Origin: Pseudaquidulcibacter sp964443435
GTDB taxonomy: Bacteria; Pseudomonadota; Alphaproteobacteria; Caulobacterales; Aquidulcibacteraceae
Length of the DNA: 50,890 nt
Assembly: GCA_964443435.1 (NCBI GenBank)
Contig: CAYUCW010000011.1
Location: 1 to 50,890 of the forward strand
Direction of reading: 5' to 3'
In this document: positions 9,309 to 19,143 of the stretch, piece after piece
How positions within the stretch are numbered: the first letter of the stretch is position 1
How the letters are laid out: the number at the start of each line of letters is the position of its first letter
The notes under the pieces: model-generated
The model's input: only the letters and a program-made list of their open reading frames with translations
Databases searched by the model: none
What the model was told of the DNA's origin: nothing
Made by a program: the position numbers and the translations under genes

Positions 9309-9770
9309 TTAAGCTTTCTTTTCCCATTTGCCATTTTCATTTTGCTGCCAATAAGAAACATTAAAGCCTTCAGTTTTCGCACGCTTATATTCAAGTCGCG
9401 CTTTTGAAAGCGATTCTTCATTATTGCCATCAATAAGATAAAATGTACGTTCAAGGCCTTCAATGTCACCTAATGGTGCATCTTCAAGCAAGAATAAAGC
9501 TTCGGCAAAATTATTATTTTCAATAAGTTTTGTAAGCAAAATTGCTTGCTCAGAAGGCTCAATTTTATCACTTTCAATTGCATGGGGCAAAAATGCTTCG
9601 GCTTTATAAGTCCATAAATACTTATCAAGCATTTCAAGGGTTTCATCATTTTGTGCGCGAACAAGACAATTCCAGCCTTTTTCAAGGCATTTTTCCAAAA
9701 GCTGCGCCAAAATTGCTTCAGGCTTAGCTTTTTCAAGATGATAAAACCAATATTCCAAATTTTGCCCCAA
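9309..9770 (-). CDS. holC: DNA polymerase III chi subunit
   Basis: Chi links the clamp loader to single-stranded DNA-binding protein. The 153-residue protein has the family opening (YWFYHLEKAKPEAILAQLLEKC), a conserved central CLVRAQND and a LWTYKAEAFLPHAI segment. These match alphaproteobacterial HolC. No ATG is available: the frame is closed by a stop just upstream, so translation starts at TTG 9770 or at the TTG four codons later, which gives MEYWFYHL. It begins 3 bases after the pepA stop, which suggests translational coupling. pepA-holC-ndk is a common alphaproteobacterial order. Confidence 0.88.
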   Translation of the reverse strand: MGQNLEYWFYHLEKAKPEAILAQLLEKCLEKGWNCLVRAQNDETLEMLDKYLWTYKAEAFLPHAIESDKIEPSEQAILLTKLIENNNFAEALFLLEDAPLGDIEGLERTFYLIDGNNEESLSKARLEYKRAKTEGFNVSYWQQNENGKWEKKA

Positions 9771-9773
9771 TAC

Positions 9774-11255
9774 TTATTGCTCGAAATAATCGGCAACTAA
9801 TTGATCTAGAAGTCTTACGCCATAACCCGTGCCCCATGATGGTTCACGTGGGTCATCAGTAGTTTTCCAAGCAGTTCCCGCAATATCAAGATGCGCCCAT
9901 TTAGTTTCGCCCTCAATAAATCTTTGCAAGAATTGCGCGGCAGTAATTGAACCCGCTCCTGCACCTGGGCCAGAACGCTGAACATTTTTTATATCGGCAA
10001 TATTAGAATCTAATAATTTGTCATAAGCAGGTGATAATGGGAAACGCCATACTGGCTCACCTACTGATTTTGCTGAATTTGTAATTTTCTCAGATATATC
10101 ATCTGAATTAGAGAAAAGACCCGCAAACTCACTACCAAGAGAAATTATAATTGCACCAGTAAGTGTGGCAAGATCTATTATATATTCAGGGTTAAATTTA
10201 CGCTGTGCATAAGTTAAAACATCACAAAGCACCAAACGGCCTTCGGCATCAGTGTTTAATACTTCAATAGTTTGACCAGACATTGATTTAACAATATCGC
10301 CAGGGCGCTGTGCATTGCCATCATTCATATTTTCTGACAGGCCAACAAGCCCAACTACATTGGTTTTGGCTTTACGACCAGCAATCGCAAGCATTGCGCC
10401 AGATACAGCAGCCGCACCGCCCATATCCCCTTTCATGTCTTCCATACCACCAGCAGGCTTTAATGAAATACCGCCAGAGTCAAAACAAAGACCTTTACCC
10501 ACTAAAGCAAGTGGCTTTGCTTTTCCGCCATTATTATATTCCATAACAACTAATTGAGATGGGAATTCAGAACCTTGACCTACACCAAGGAATGAAAACA
10601 TTCCAAGATCGTGCATATCTTTTTCACCTAAAACCGTGACTTTAACACCAAGCTTCTGAAGCTCGACTAAGCGCCTAGAAAATTCAGGTGGATTAAGAAC
10701 ATTTGGCGGCTCATTCATTAAATCGCGCGCAAAGCTAACGCCATTTAATCTTTGCTCAAGGCCAATAAATAAACCATTATCGTCCGCATCAATTATAATA
10801 GTTTCAAGCTTAATTGTATTTTGCGGTTTGATTTTAGTTTTATATTTATCAAAACGATATGAAGCCATCCCTGCCCCAAATGCTAAAGCAGAGGCATTTT
10901 TATCGCTATCTATTTCTGAGCCTTTAAGTTTAAATTCAATTGATTTAGGACCTAGTGAAATTGTGTTTTTAATAGCAATTGCCGCAGCACGCTCTAGAGT
11001 GTCATTATTAATCTCTGAAAGCTTACCAAGCCCAACCACAAGCAAACTATTGATATTTTGAGCTGGCGCATGAAAAACTTGAACCGCTGAAGCCGCACCT
11101 GTAAAGCCAGAAGCAGAAAGCGAAGCACTGATTTTGCCATTATTTAAAGAATCAAAAGCTTGTAATGGGCTGCTTAATAAATATTTTTCATTTTCAGTAT
11201 AAGAAAAATATACTTGGATTTCACCAATATTATTGGAATTAAACTCGAATTTCAT
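9774..11255 (-). CDS. pepA: Leucyl aminopeptidase (M17 family)
   Basis: Cytoplasmic di-metal aminopeptidase, a hexamer that releases N-terminal residues from peptides. Some relatives also bind DNA in site-specific recombination. It has 493 residues from the ATG at 11255 (MKFEFNSNN), with GCTCAGGAG seven bases upstream. The open frame extends to 11378, but that would overlap divergent lptF and lacks a ribosome-binding site. The C-terminal catalytic domain carries LVGKGLCFDSGGISLKP (metal and lysine ligands) near residue 255 and the M17 signature NTDAEGRLVL near residue 340. It is followed directly by holC. Confidence 0.96.
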   Translation of the reverse strand: MKFEFNSNNIGEIQVYFSYTENEKYLLSSPLQAFDSLNNGKISASLSASGFTGAASAVQVFHAPAQNINSLLVVGLGKLSEINNDTLERAAAIAIKNTISLGPKSIEFKLKGSEIDSDKNASALAFGAGMASYRFDKYKTKIKPQNTIKLETIIIDADDNGLFIGLEQRLNGVSFARDLMNEPPNVLNPPEFSRRLVELQKLGVKVTVLGEKDMHDLGMFSFLGVGQGSEFPSQLVVMEYNNGGKAKPLALVGKGLCFDSGGISLKPAGGMEDMKGDMGGAAAVSGAMLAIAGRKAKTNVVGLVGLSENMNDGNAQRPGDIVKSMSGQTIEVLNTDAEGRLVLCDVLTYAQRKFNPEYIIDLATLTGAIIISLGSEFAGLFSNSDDISEKITNSAKSVGEPVWRFPLSPAYDKLLDSNIADIKNVQRSGPGAGAGSITAAQFLQRFIEGETKWAHLDIAGTAWKTTDDPREPSWGTGYGVRLLDQLVADYFEQ

Positions 11256-11293
11256 TATTTGCTCCTGAGCTAACAAATGTATATATAAATATG

Positions 11294-11321
11294 TATATAA
11301 TAGTTTGTTTGGACTTGCCAA
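11294..11321 (-). promoter_or_regulatory. Likely sigma-70-type promoter for pepA-holC-ndk
   Basis: On the minus strand TTGGCA (11316-11321) and TATATA (11294-11299) are separated by 16 bases. The implied start site lies about 30 bases before the pepA ATG. Predicted by eye only. Confidence 0.45.
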
Positions 11322-11371
11322 ATGCCTTAACTTCGATTTAAGAAAAAACAGCAGGTAAAAGAAAGATTTTA

Positions 11372-12490
11372 ATGACAAAATTACAAAGATATTTTTTCTT
11401 TCTTTTAATCACGCCTTTTTTAATGATTACAATTGGCTTGGCATTATTGGGTATTTTGACCCAATCTTTGACCCAATTGGATTTATTAATTGAACGCGGT
11501 CAAAGCCCTTTTGTTTTATTATATATTTCATTCCTAGCCTTACCGCAATTTATGGCAGTGGTAGCACCAATCGCAATTTTTGCCACTATTTGTATGGTGT
11601 ACTCAAGACTTTATAGTGAAAATGAAATTGTAGTTGCTTTTGCAAGCGGTCAAAACCAATGGCAAATTGCCAATCCTATAATAAGGCTTTCTGTTGTAAC
11701 TGCTATATTAGTTTTATTCATCAATGTTTTTGTGCAGCCACATACTCATAAAACTATGCGTGAAGAAATATTTAAAATCCGCTCTGATATGGCTACGACT
11801 TTAGTAAGAGAAGGCCAATTCAGAGAAACAGTATCTGGGCTTACGGTTTTTACAAGAAAAATTGAAAGAAATGGCGATCTTCAAGGTCTTATTATATCTG
11901 ACACAAGAAGCCCTCAGCAGCCTGTTACTTATTTGGCTAATGTTGGGGCAATAGTAAAAATAAGAAATAAACCAGCAATATCACTTGAAAATGGTTCAAT
12001 TCAAAGAAAAGATAAATTTGGTAAAGTTGAAATTTATGGTTTTTCGCAATATGTTCTTGAGCTTGAAGGCTTTGATAATGAAGAAAAAGAAATATTCTTC
12101 AAACCAAGCGATAGATATACACATACTCTATTAAAACCGGATATGACAAATTATTGGGATAGAAGTCATGTTGGAACCTTATTGGCTGAATTCCATAAAA
12201 GATTAGCGTCGCCACTAAATACAATTGCAGCGGCATTTCTTGGCATTTATGCCATTCTTGGCTCTGCATATTCAAGGCGTGGTTATGGCGGTGCAATTGT
12301 GAAATCATCGGGCGGACTATTGGTTTTATTATTATTTGGTTCGGCCATTCAAGATACTATTGAAAAATCACCTGAATTAAATATTCTACAATATTTAATT
12401 CCAATTTTGATTATTTTATTTGTCGCTCATAAGCTTCATATGTTTAAAAACTGGAATAAAGAATTAAATTCGTTTGAGGTGATAGTATGA
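11372..12490 (+). CDS. lptF: LPS export ABC transporter permease LptF
   Basis: One of two permeases of the LptB2FG inner-membrane complex that extracts LPS and pushes it to LptC and the periplasmic bridge. It has 372 residues. Paired transmembrane helices lie at the N-terminus (about residues 9-70 and 100-120). A periplasmic beta-jellyroll spans about 135-265, and three further helices follow it (from about 290). The YjgP/YjgQ family pattern is clear from RYFFFLLITPFLMITIGL and SPLNTIAAAFLGIYAILG. Its last four bases overlap lptG (ATGA), so the permeases are coupled. It is divergent from pepA and heads the envelope operon. Confidence 0.93.
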   Translation: MTKLQRYFFFLLITPFLMITIGLALLGILTQSLTQLDLLIERGQSPFVLLYISFLALPQFMAVVAPIAIFATICMVYSRLYSENEIVVAFASGQNQWQIANPIIRLSVVTAILVLFINVFVQPHTHKTMREEIFKIRSDMATTLVREGQFRETVSGLTVFTRKIERNGDLQGLIISDTRSPQQPVTYLANVGAIVKIRNKPAISLENGSIQRKDKFGKVEIYGFSQYVLELEGFDNEEKEIFFKPSDRYTHTLLKPDMTNYWDRSHVGTLLAEFHKRLASPLNTIAAAFLGIYAILGSAYSRRGYGGAIVKSSGGLLVLLLFGSAIQDTIEKSPELNILQYLIPILIILFVAHKLHMFKNWNKELNSFEVIV

Positions 12491-13569
12491 ATATAAGCAC
12501 TCGCCTTAATACTTATATATTTTATCAATCAATTATGGGGTTTTTAATCGCCCTGATTTCTGTTTGCTTGTCTATTATTATGGTGGATTTAGTTGAGCAA
12601 ATGCGTGCGGTTTCAGGTGTTCCTAATACAAATATTGGCACGGCTTTAAGTTTTACCTTTATGCGTTTACCTGGGCTTGTGGAGCAAACTATACCCATTG
12701 TCATTTTAATAGGTTCTATTATTACTTATACCGGATTATCGCGTAAATCTGAGATTATAAGCATGCGCGCGGCTGGTCTATCTGCTTGGCAATTTATAAC
12801 GCCACTTGGTATTTTGGCATTTTTGATTGGCATAAATATCATTCTTGTTATTGGGCCATTGGCATCTAGTTTGAATGAAAAATATGAAACCACAAAAGCG
12901 CAATTAAATTCTTCATTTGTACAAAAAACTGATTCAAATACAGCAATTGTTTGGAAAAACTATACCTATGATAAAGGTCAATTAGTAATTCAAGGAAAAG
13001 CAATTGATGATAATCATTTAACAAATGTAACAATTTATGAATTTGATATGAAAGGCACTACACTTAATAGGCGTATAGATTCAAATCAAATTGTGATTAA
13101 GAATAATGTTTTGGTAGTTTATAATGCTATCGAAAATCAAACTGGGCAGGAGCAAATAAATCGCGAATTAATTACGTATGAAGTGAATAAAAACACTCTT
13201 AATAGCCAAACCAAAGAACCTAAACTTTTAACTGCATGGGAATTACCTGAAGCGGCAATTAAAGCACAGATTTCTGGTGGAAATCCTGAAAAATATTGGT
13301 TGCGATTCTATAAATTGCTTGGACTGCCTTTCACAATGGTTGCTATGGCTGTATTTGCTGCTTTAATGTCAATTGGACTTGATAGATCTGGCGGCAAAGC
13401 AAAATCAATATTCATAGCGATTTGCGTTGGCATATTTATGTATTTTATAGGTGATTTAACAGGTATAATGGCTACATCAGGCATTATTCCAGCAATTATA
13501 GCTGGATTATGCCCGCCAATAATATTAATTACATTCACACTTTATCTGTTTTCTATAAAAGAAGATTGA
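12487..13569 (+). CDS. lptG: LPS export ABC transporter permease LptG
   Basis: Partner permease of LptF in LPS extraction. It has 360 residues with the same layout: N-terminal helices at about residues 10-35, 50-80 and 95-120, a periplasmic jellyroll at about 130-260, and C-terminal helices from about 275. Typical elements are TIPIVILIGSIITYTGLSRKSE and LRFYKLLGLPFTMVAMAVFA. The start overlaps the lptF stop by 4 bases. lptD begins 55 bases after the stop, so the inner- and outer-membrane parts of the Lpt machine are encoded together. Confidence 0.93.
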   Translation: MNISTRLNTYIFYQSIMGFLIALISVCLSIIMVDLVEQMRAVSGVPNTNIGTALSFTFMRLPGLVEQTIPIVILIGSIITYTGLSRKSEIISMRAAGLSAWQFITPLGILAFLIGINIILVIGPLASSLNEKYETTKAQLNSSFVQKTDSNTAIVWKNYTYDKGQLVIQGKAIDDNHLTNVTIYEFDMKGTTLNRRIDSNQIVIKNNVLVVYNAIENQTGQEQINRELITYEVNKNTLNSQTKEPKLLTAWELPEAAIKAQISGGNPEKYWLRFYKLLGLPFTMVAMAVFAALMSIGLDRSGGKAKSIFIAICVGIFMYFIGDLTGIMATSGIIPAIIAGLCPPIILITFTLYLFSIKED

Positions 13570-13624
13570 TAAAATACTAACTCTTATATTGCGCAATAAC
13601 ATAAAATAAGACTACATAATTCAA

Positions 13625-15907
13625 ATGAAGAATAAATTTTGTAATAATCACGTCTACGTTATTGCTGGAATAACATTTGCCGTTAATATTGGTTCGACTA
13701 ATATTGCTTTTGCAAATCAAATTACAAATTTTAATCAGATTGAACAATCAAATTCTGAAACCAAAAATCAACAATCAACAATTATAAATGACACCGTAGA
13801 GCTTATTGCCGATACAATTACCCAATCAAAAGATGAAACAAAAATTGAGGCAATAGGTAATGTTCAGGCGCGTAATAAATCAAGGCGCATAAGTGCGGAC
13901 AAGTTAATATATGACAGATCAACCGGAGTAGTTACAGCAGTTGGAAATGTAGTTGTTGTAAACCCTGATGGCTCAAATAGTTTTGCATCTGAACTTATAA
14001 TTGATGATGAAATGACAAATGGCGTGATTAATGATTTCGCTTCACGTTATCCAAATGGCGGGATTGTTGCTTCTAAAAAAGCTATAAAACTTGATGGGAA
14101 TAAAAACACGCTTACAAATGTTGTTTATACGGCTTGCCCAGTTTGTGAAAAAAATAAAAATCCAACTTGGCAAGTAAAAGCCAAGCAAGCCACTCAAGAC
14201 GAAGTAAACAAGTCCATATCATATAAAGATGTTGTTTTTTCAGTTGAGGGAATACCTCTTGCCTATTTTCCTTATTTTCGTCATGGCGACCCGACCGCTG
14301 GTAGGCAATCTGGCTTCTTACAGCCAATCCCTGGACGCTCATCAAGACTGGGTGCAAATTGGGAGCAACCATATTTATTTGTGATTGATAAATATTCAGA
14401 CTTAACAATATCACCAATGGTTGCTGAATATGTTAATCCACTTTTAAACGCAAAATATAGAAGAAAATTTTATTCTGGTCTTTTAAGTTTAGAAGGTTCA
14501 ATCACTAAAGAACAAAAATTTGGTTTGGTTCGCCGAAAAGATGACAAAGCAAATTATCTTTATGGCGAATCTGACTGGCGCGGAAGCATTTTTGGCTCTG
14601 GTGATTTTAAGATAAATGAAAATTCAAGATGGGGTTTTGGTGTAGAAAACGCATCTGATGATTTATATTTAATGCGTTATAGCATTGCCGGACAAGGCAT
14701 TGTTCGTGGTCCAATACGCGGTGCCGGTACAAGACTTATAAATCAATTATATGTTGAAACTAAGCATTCTGATTTTTATGCTAGAATCCTTGGTGCAAGC
14801 TTTCAAGATTTAATCCCTGGTGAAAGACGTAAAAACACTCCACAAGTTTCACCTAATTTAGAGATTATAAAAAATTGGGAAATTGGCCCAATTAATGGTC
14901 GTTTGGATACAAATCTAAATGCCGTTTATTTAAATAGAAATAGTGATAGACAAGATACAACAAGAGTTTCTGGTGGCCTTAGATGGAGTGGTCAAACAAT
15001 TATTGCCTCTGGCATTGTTTTTGAGCCTTCTTTCTATTCTAGTCTAAATTATTATAATTATAGCAATCAAAGAAATGCCAATAATATTAATATTGGTAGC
15101 AATAATTTTACGCAATTTAGAACTAGTGCAGGTTTTGATTTACGCTATCCATTGGCAAAATATACTAATAATCTACGTCTAAGCATTGAGCCAAAGGCAA
15201 GTTTTAAATATTCAAAAATTTCTTCGGAAAATCGTTACATAAGTAATGAAGATTCAGTTGGTATAGAAAATACAGCAAACACATATTTCCTTGCGGTTCG
15301 AAATTCTGTTTATGATGCTTGGGATAATGGTAATAAAGCGACATTAGGTGTTAATTTTGGTGCGGCTAATCCAAATAATTTTGGTGTTAATTTATTCGTA
15401 GGTAAAGAATATAGAAGCAAAATCAATAATTTTGAGAGATCAACAAATCTTGATAGAAAAAATGGTGATTGGGTTTCAAGCTTTGATATTAATATAAATG
15501 ATAATTTAAGCCTGCAATCTAATATAAACATTGATGCCGAAGATTTAAAACTTGTTCGTACAGAGGTTATAGCCCGTCTAAGCTTATGGCGTATTGATAC
15601 AAATGTAAGATATAATGAAATGCCAAAAGCAGTTGGCAATATAAATTCTTATCAAGAAATAATCGCAAGTGCGACATTAAAAATTAATGATAAAGTAAAA
15701 GTATTCTCTAATAATTGGTTTGACTTTAAATCAAACACAAATCTGCGTTCAAGATATGGCGTAATGTTTGGTGATGACTGTACTGATGTTAGAGTTTTTT
15801 ATGAAGAAATTAATACAACAAATCAATTACTTAAACCATCTTCAGGTATAAAAATACAAATTGCATTTAAAACATTAGGTGCAATTGATGACGATCCATT
15901 CGAATAA
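13625..15907 (+). CDS. lptD: LPS assembly outer-membrane protein LptD
   Basis: Outer-membrane barrel that, with LptE, inserts LPS into the outer leaflet. It has 760 residues. A signal peptide covers about residues 1-30 (hydrophobic VYVIAGITFAVNIG, then FANQ). An OstA/jellyroll domain follows at about 50-180 (ADKLIYDRSTGVVTAVGNV), then the LptD barrel with FPYFRHGDPTAGRQSGFLQP near residue 215. CPVC at about residue 171 is the clearest cysteine pair. The aromatic, Asn-rich C-terminal half fits beta strands. The next gene is surA, the chaperone that in E. coli is needed for LptD assembly. Confidence 0.93.
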   Translation: MKNKFCNNHVYVIAGITFAVNIGSTNIAFANQITNFNQIEQSNSETKNQQSTIINDTVELIADTITQSKDETKIEAIGNVQARNKSRRISADKLIYDRSTGVVTAVGNVVVVNPDGSNSFASELIIDDEMTNGVINDFASRYPNGGIVASKKAIKLDGNKNTLTNVVYTACPVCEKNKNPTWQVKAKQATQDEVNKSISYKDVVFSVEGIPLAYFPYFRHGDPTAGRQSGFLQPIPGRSSRLGANWEQPYLFVIDKYSDLTISPMVAEYVNPLLNAKYRRKFYSGLLSLEGSITKEQKFGLVRRKDDKANYLYGESDWRGSIFGSGDFKINENSRWGFGVENASDDLYLMRYSIAGQGIVRGPIRGAGTRLINQLYVETKHSDFYARILGASFQDLIPGERRKNTPQVSPNLEIIKNWEIGPINGRLDTNLNAVYLNRNSDRQDTTRVSGGLRWSGQTIIASGIVFEPSFYSSLNYYNYSNQRNANNINIGSNNFTQFRTSAGFDLRYPLAKYTNNLRLSIEPKASFKYSKISSENRYISNEDSVGIENTANTYFLAVRNSVYDAWDNGNKATLGVNFGAANPNNFGVNLFVGKEYRSKINNFERSTNLDRKNGDWVSSFDININDNLSLQSNINIDAEDLKLVRTEVIARLSLWRIDTNVRYNEMPKAVGNINSYQEIIASATLKINDKVKVFSNNWFDFKSNTNLRSRYGVMFGDDCTDVRVFYEEINTTNQLLKPSSGIKIQIAFKTLGAIDDDPFE

Positions 15908-16004
15908 AAAGATTAAATTACTTTAATAGCAATGATATTTTGATTGAAGCTTTGCTAATTCAATATTATTAGGCTTTTATAGTTTATAAATTAAGGCAAG
16001 AATA

Positions 16005-17297
16005 ATGAATTTAAATAAAAAATCAAAACTTAGATACAAAGGTTTTGCTTTAATAGTTTCGCTTATTCTAACGACCAATATATTTGGCTCTAATAGTGTT
16101 ATTGCCCAGCAACAGCAATTGGCTGAGGGTGTCACTTCTATTGTAAATGATGAAGCAATCACAAGCTTTGACGTTCGTCAAAGAACTAGATTTTTGCTTG
16201 TAACTGGTGGCATTGAAACACCAACCAAAGAAATAATTGAACAATTATATCAACAGGCCTTAAATTCACTTATAAATGAAAAGCTACAGATACAAGAAGC
16301 CCGGAAATTTAAACAAGTAATGTCTGATGCCGAAGTTGACCGCGTACTTGAAAGACAAGCAAGACAGAATGGTGCAACTCTTGATCAATTTTTTAAAGAT
16401 TTAAATGAAGCTGGCATTTCATTAAAAAGCTATCGCGACAAAACACGTGCCGAAGTTTTATGGCAAAAAATTGTAAATGGTCGTTTTGGTTCTAAGGTAA
16501 AAATCGCACCTGAGAGAATTAATGAAAACCTCTCACGTGTTCAAGAATCAATCAATAAACCACAATATCAAGTAAGTGAGATATTTATTGAGGTTGGTGG
16601 ACCTAACGAAGCCCAACAAGCTTTAACGGGCGCTCAAACACTTGTACAACAAATTCGTGCCGGCGCACCATTTGCACGAGTGGCGCAGCAGTTTTCATTT
16701 GCACCTTCCGCTGCCGCTGGTGGAGATTTAGGTTGGGTTGTTGAAGGCGAATTAAAGCCTGAGGTCGCTAAAATAATTGAAACCATAGAAGTTGGTACAA
16801 TTTCAGATCCAATTCCTGTACAAGGCGGATTTATGATTATTGGCGTTAAAAATAAGCGCCCACCTTCCCTTCCTTCAATTACTTTTAATTTGCGTGAAAT
16901 TTCTAAATCACATGGCAATGCATCTGAAGCTAATATTAAAGAAGCCGATAAAAGTTTGCAATTTGCAAAAGGTGCAATCCGTAGCGGCTGTAAAGACCTT
17001 GATAAATTGGCAAGCCGAAGCGGCCTTGAATATACAGATCTTGGTGAAGTTGCCGAAAATGATTTAGCCGACCCGTATAAATCATCACTTAATGGACTTC
17101 GCAAAAATGGCGTGTCTAATATTTTCCATGCTGAAAATTCTTCAAGAATTATGGTAGTTTGCGAAAGAATGGTTTCAGGCGATGATATTCCAACTGCTGA
17201 GCAAATTAAAGATAGTCTTTTTGACCAAGAACTAAGCTTAATCGCAAGAAGATATCTTAGAGATATAAGACGCGAAGCTTCAATAGTAACTAGATAA
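16005..17297 (+). CDS. surA: Periplasmic chaperone / peptidyl-prolyl isomerase SurA
   Basis: Escorts unfolded outer-membrane proteins across the periplasm. It has 430 residues. A signal peptide is visible (GFALIVSLILTTNIFGSNSVIAQQ, cleavage near residue 35). The SurA N-terminal helical domain follows (VTSIVNDEAITSFDVRQR, about 45-160). A parvulin domain lies at about 185-285 (SFAPSAAAGGDLGWVVEGEL and GFMIIGVKNK). A second parvulin-like region after it is poorly conserved. The stop overlaps the pdxA ATG by one base (TAATG). Its place between lptD and pdxA is conserved widely in Proteobacteria. Confidence 0.93.
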   Translation: MNLNKKSKLRYKGFALIVSLILTTNIFGSNSVIAQQQQLAEGVTSIVNDEAITSFDVRQRTRFLLVTGGIETPTKEIIEQLYQQALNSLINEKLQIQEARKFKQVMSDAEVDRVLERQARQNGATLDQFFKDLNEAGISLKSYRDKTRAEVLWQKIVNGRFGSKVKIAPERINENLSRVQESINKPQYQVSEIFIEVGGPNEAQQALTGAQTLVQQIRAGAPFARVAQQFSFAPSAAAGGDLGWVVEGELKPEVAKIIETIEVGTISDPIPVQGGFMIIGVKNKRPPSLPSITFNLREISKSHGNASEANIKEADKSLQFAKGAIRSGCKDLDKLASRSGLEYTDLGEVAENDLADPYKSSLNGLRKNGVSNIFHAENSSRIMVVCERMVSGDDIPTAEQIKDSLFDQELSLIARRYLRDIRREASIVTR

Positions 17298-18301
17298 TGT
17301 CTATAGCGGTTTCAATTGGCGATCCAAACGGCGTAGGGATTGAAATTGCTATAAAAGCTTGGGCTTTTGAAAGGGAAAATATCCCTGGATTTACAATATT
17401 TGGAAATATTGCGCCATTGTTAAAAATGGCTAAGCATTTAAATATTGATATAAATATAGAAAATATTGATGATTTATCAAAAACTATAAATTTTAAGTCT
17501 GCATTACCTGTATATAATTGTGGTTCTTACGGCGATAATATTATTGGTACACCTAATCCTGAGAACGCAGAATTAATTATAAATTCAATAAAAGAAGCGG
17601 TAAATTCTTGTTTGAACGGCACTTCAAAAGCCTTAGTCACACTCCCGATTGCAAAATCTGTTTTATATAAATCTGGTTTTAAATACCCTGGTCATACAGA
17701 ATATATTGCTGCGCTTTGTGAAAATACAGATTTTAAGCGAATTTTTGGCCCCGTTATGATGCTCAGTATCGAAGGCTTAAGGGTGGCATTAATTACAATC
17801 CATGAACCTATTTCAAAAATACCAAGTCTTATTAGTCAAGATAAAATTATAAGAACCGTCAAAATTGTCCATGAAAGCATGAAATATGATTTTGGTATAA
17901 AAAATCCAAAAATTGCAATTTTAGGACTTAACCCCCATGCCGGTGAAGATGGAACAATTGGGCATGAAGAAATTGAAACAATAAACCCTGCATGTAAAAC
18001 ATTACGTGATATGGGAATTGATTGTAGTGATGCTTTGCCTGCCGATAGTGCATTTAATCCTATTTTACGCGAAAAATACGATATTTATATCGCTATGTAC
18101 CACGACCAAGGACTTATACCTATTAAAGCTTTGGATTTTTGGGGCGGAGTCAACACAAGCCTTGGACTTCCGATTATAAGAACTTCTCCAGATCATGGAA
18201 CAGGTTTTGATATTGCAGGAAAAAATATAGCGTGCATAGATAGTTTTATAAATGCCCTTAAAACCGCTGAATATATGGCGAAAAATAGAATTAATGACTA
18301 A
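17297..18301 (+). CDS. pdxA: 4-hydroxythreonine-4-phosphate dehydrogenase
   Basis: Oxidises 4-phosphohydroxy-L-threonine with NAD in the DXP-dependent route to pyridoxal phosphate. It has 334 residues. It opens with AVSIGDPNGVGIEIAIKAW, and the metal-binding histidines are in YPGHTEYIA near residue 132, LNPHAGEDG near residue 212 and MYHDQGLIPIKAL near residue 268. RTSPDHGTGFDIAGK near the C-terminus is diagnostic. The ATG overlaps the surA stop by one base and the stop overlaps rsmA by 8 bases, so surA-pdxA-rsmA are translated as a coupled set. Confidence 0.96.
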   Translation: MSIAVSIGDPNGVGIEIAIKAWAFERENIPGFTIFGNIAPLLKMAKHLNIDINIENIDDLSKTINFKSALPVYNCGSYGDNIIGTPNPENAELIINSIKEAVNSCLNGTSKALVTLPIAKSVLYKSGFKYPGHTEYIAALCENTDFKRIFGPVMMLSIEGLRVALITIHEPISKIPSLISQDKIIRTVKIVHESMKYDFGIKNPKIAILGLNPHAGEDGTIGHEEIETINPACKTLRDMGIDCSDALPADSAFNPILREKYDIYIAMYHDQGLIPIKALDFWGGVNTSLGLPIIRTSPDHGTGFDIAGKNIACIDSFINALKTAEYMAKNRIND

Positions 18302-19133
18302 ACAAACTATAAGCGAAACTCTTAAAACCAATGAATTATTTGCCAAAAAAAGCTTAGGGCAACATTTTTTATTGGATGTTAATTTAACAACAAAAATCAC
18401 AAAATTACTAAATATCGAAGATACAGACGTTATTTTTGAAATTGGCCCTGGCCCTGGCGGCCTAACTCAGGCCTTATTAAATAGCCCAGCAAAAAAAATT
18501 ATTGTTATTGAAAAAGATGCTAGATTTGTTGAACATTTAAAGGAATATTTTAGTGATTATGGCGATAGATTAGAAATCATCGAAGGCGATGCTTTATTAA
18601 TTAAACCATATGAATTATTTGAAAAATCGGGTGCAAAGGCGGCAAAAATAATAGCCAATCTTCCATATAATGTTGGAACGCAAATCCTTATAAATTGGCT
18701 TGAAGGACTTGAATGGCAATTCCCTATGGCGCTTATGTTTCAAACTGAAGTTGCAAAAAGAGTCTGCGCCGAAGCCAATGATAATAATTATGGAAGGCTT
18801 TCAATTCTTGCGGCGGCAAAATGCAATTCTTATATTGGCATGCATGTCCCGCGCCTTGCGTTTTCTCCGCCGCCAAAAGTAGAGAGTGCGGTAGTAGTTT
18901 TAGAACCGCGTAAAAAGCCATTTGAAGAATTAAAAAGCCTTTCAAAAATTACAAATCTGGCTTTTGGTCAAAGACGTAAAATGATAAGATCTAGCCTATC
19001 ACCACTTGGCCAAATAGATGAATTATGCGATGCTTGCGAAATTAAACCAACCATAAGACCTGAAAATCTTTCACCTGATGAGTTCTTCAAACTAACTCTT
19101 AAGGCAATAGATATGGGTCTATTTAAAAATTAA
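18294..19133 (+). CDS. rsmA: 16S rRNA (adenine1518/1519-N6) dimethyltransferase
   Basis: Dimethylates two adjacent adenines in helix 45 of 16S rRNA late in 30S assembly (KsgA). It has 279 residues from the ATG at 18294 (MTKQTISETLKTNELFAKKS). The frame is open further upstream to 18252, but that would overlap pdxA by 50 bases. The SAM-binding start KKSLGQHFLLD, motif I FEIGPGPGGLTQALL and the catalytic motif IIANLPYNV are intact. The 8-base overlap with pdxA suggests coupling. A cupin gene follows 10 bases later. Confidence 0.96.
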   Translation: MTKQTISETLKTNELFAKKSLGQHFLLDVNLTTKITKLLNIEDTDVIFEIGPGPGGLTQALLNSPAKKIIVIEKDARFVEHLKEYFSDYGDRLEIIEGDALLIKPYELFEKSGAKAAKIIANLPYNVGTQILINWLEGLEWQFPMALMFQTEVAKRVCAEANDNNYGRLSILAAAKCNSYIGMHVPRLAFSPPPKVESAVVVLEPRKKPFEELKSLSKITNLAFGQRRKMIRSSLSPLGQIDELCDACEIKPTIRPENLSPDEFFKLTLKAIDMGLFKN

Positions 19134-19143
19134 GGTATAAAAA

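Noticed and set aside
11256..11378. N-terminal extension of pepA up to 11378
   Set aside because: It would overlap divergent lptF, has no ribosome-binding site and covers the likely promoter. The ATG at 11255 has AGGAG.
18252..18293. Earlier rsmA start at 18252
   Set aside because: It overlaps pdxA by 50 bases, and the added residues are unlike RsmA. The ATG at 18294 fits the family.
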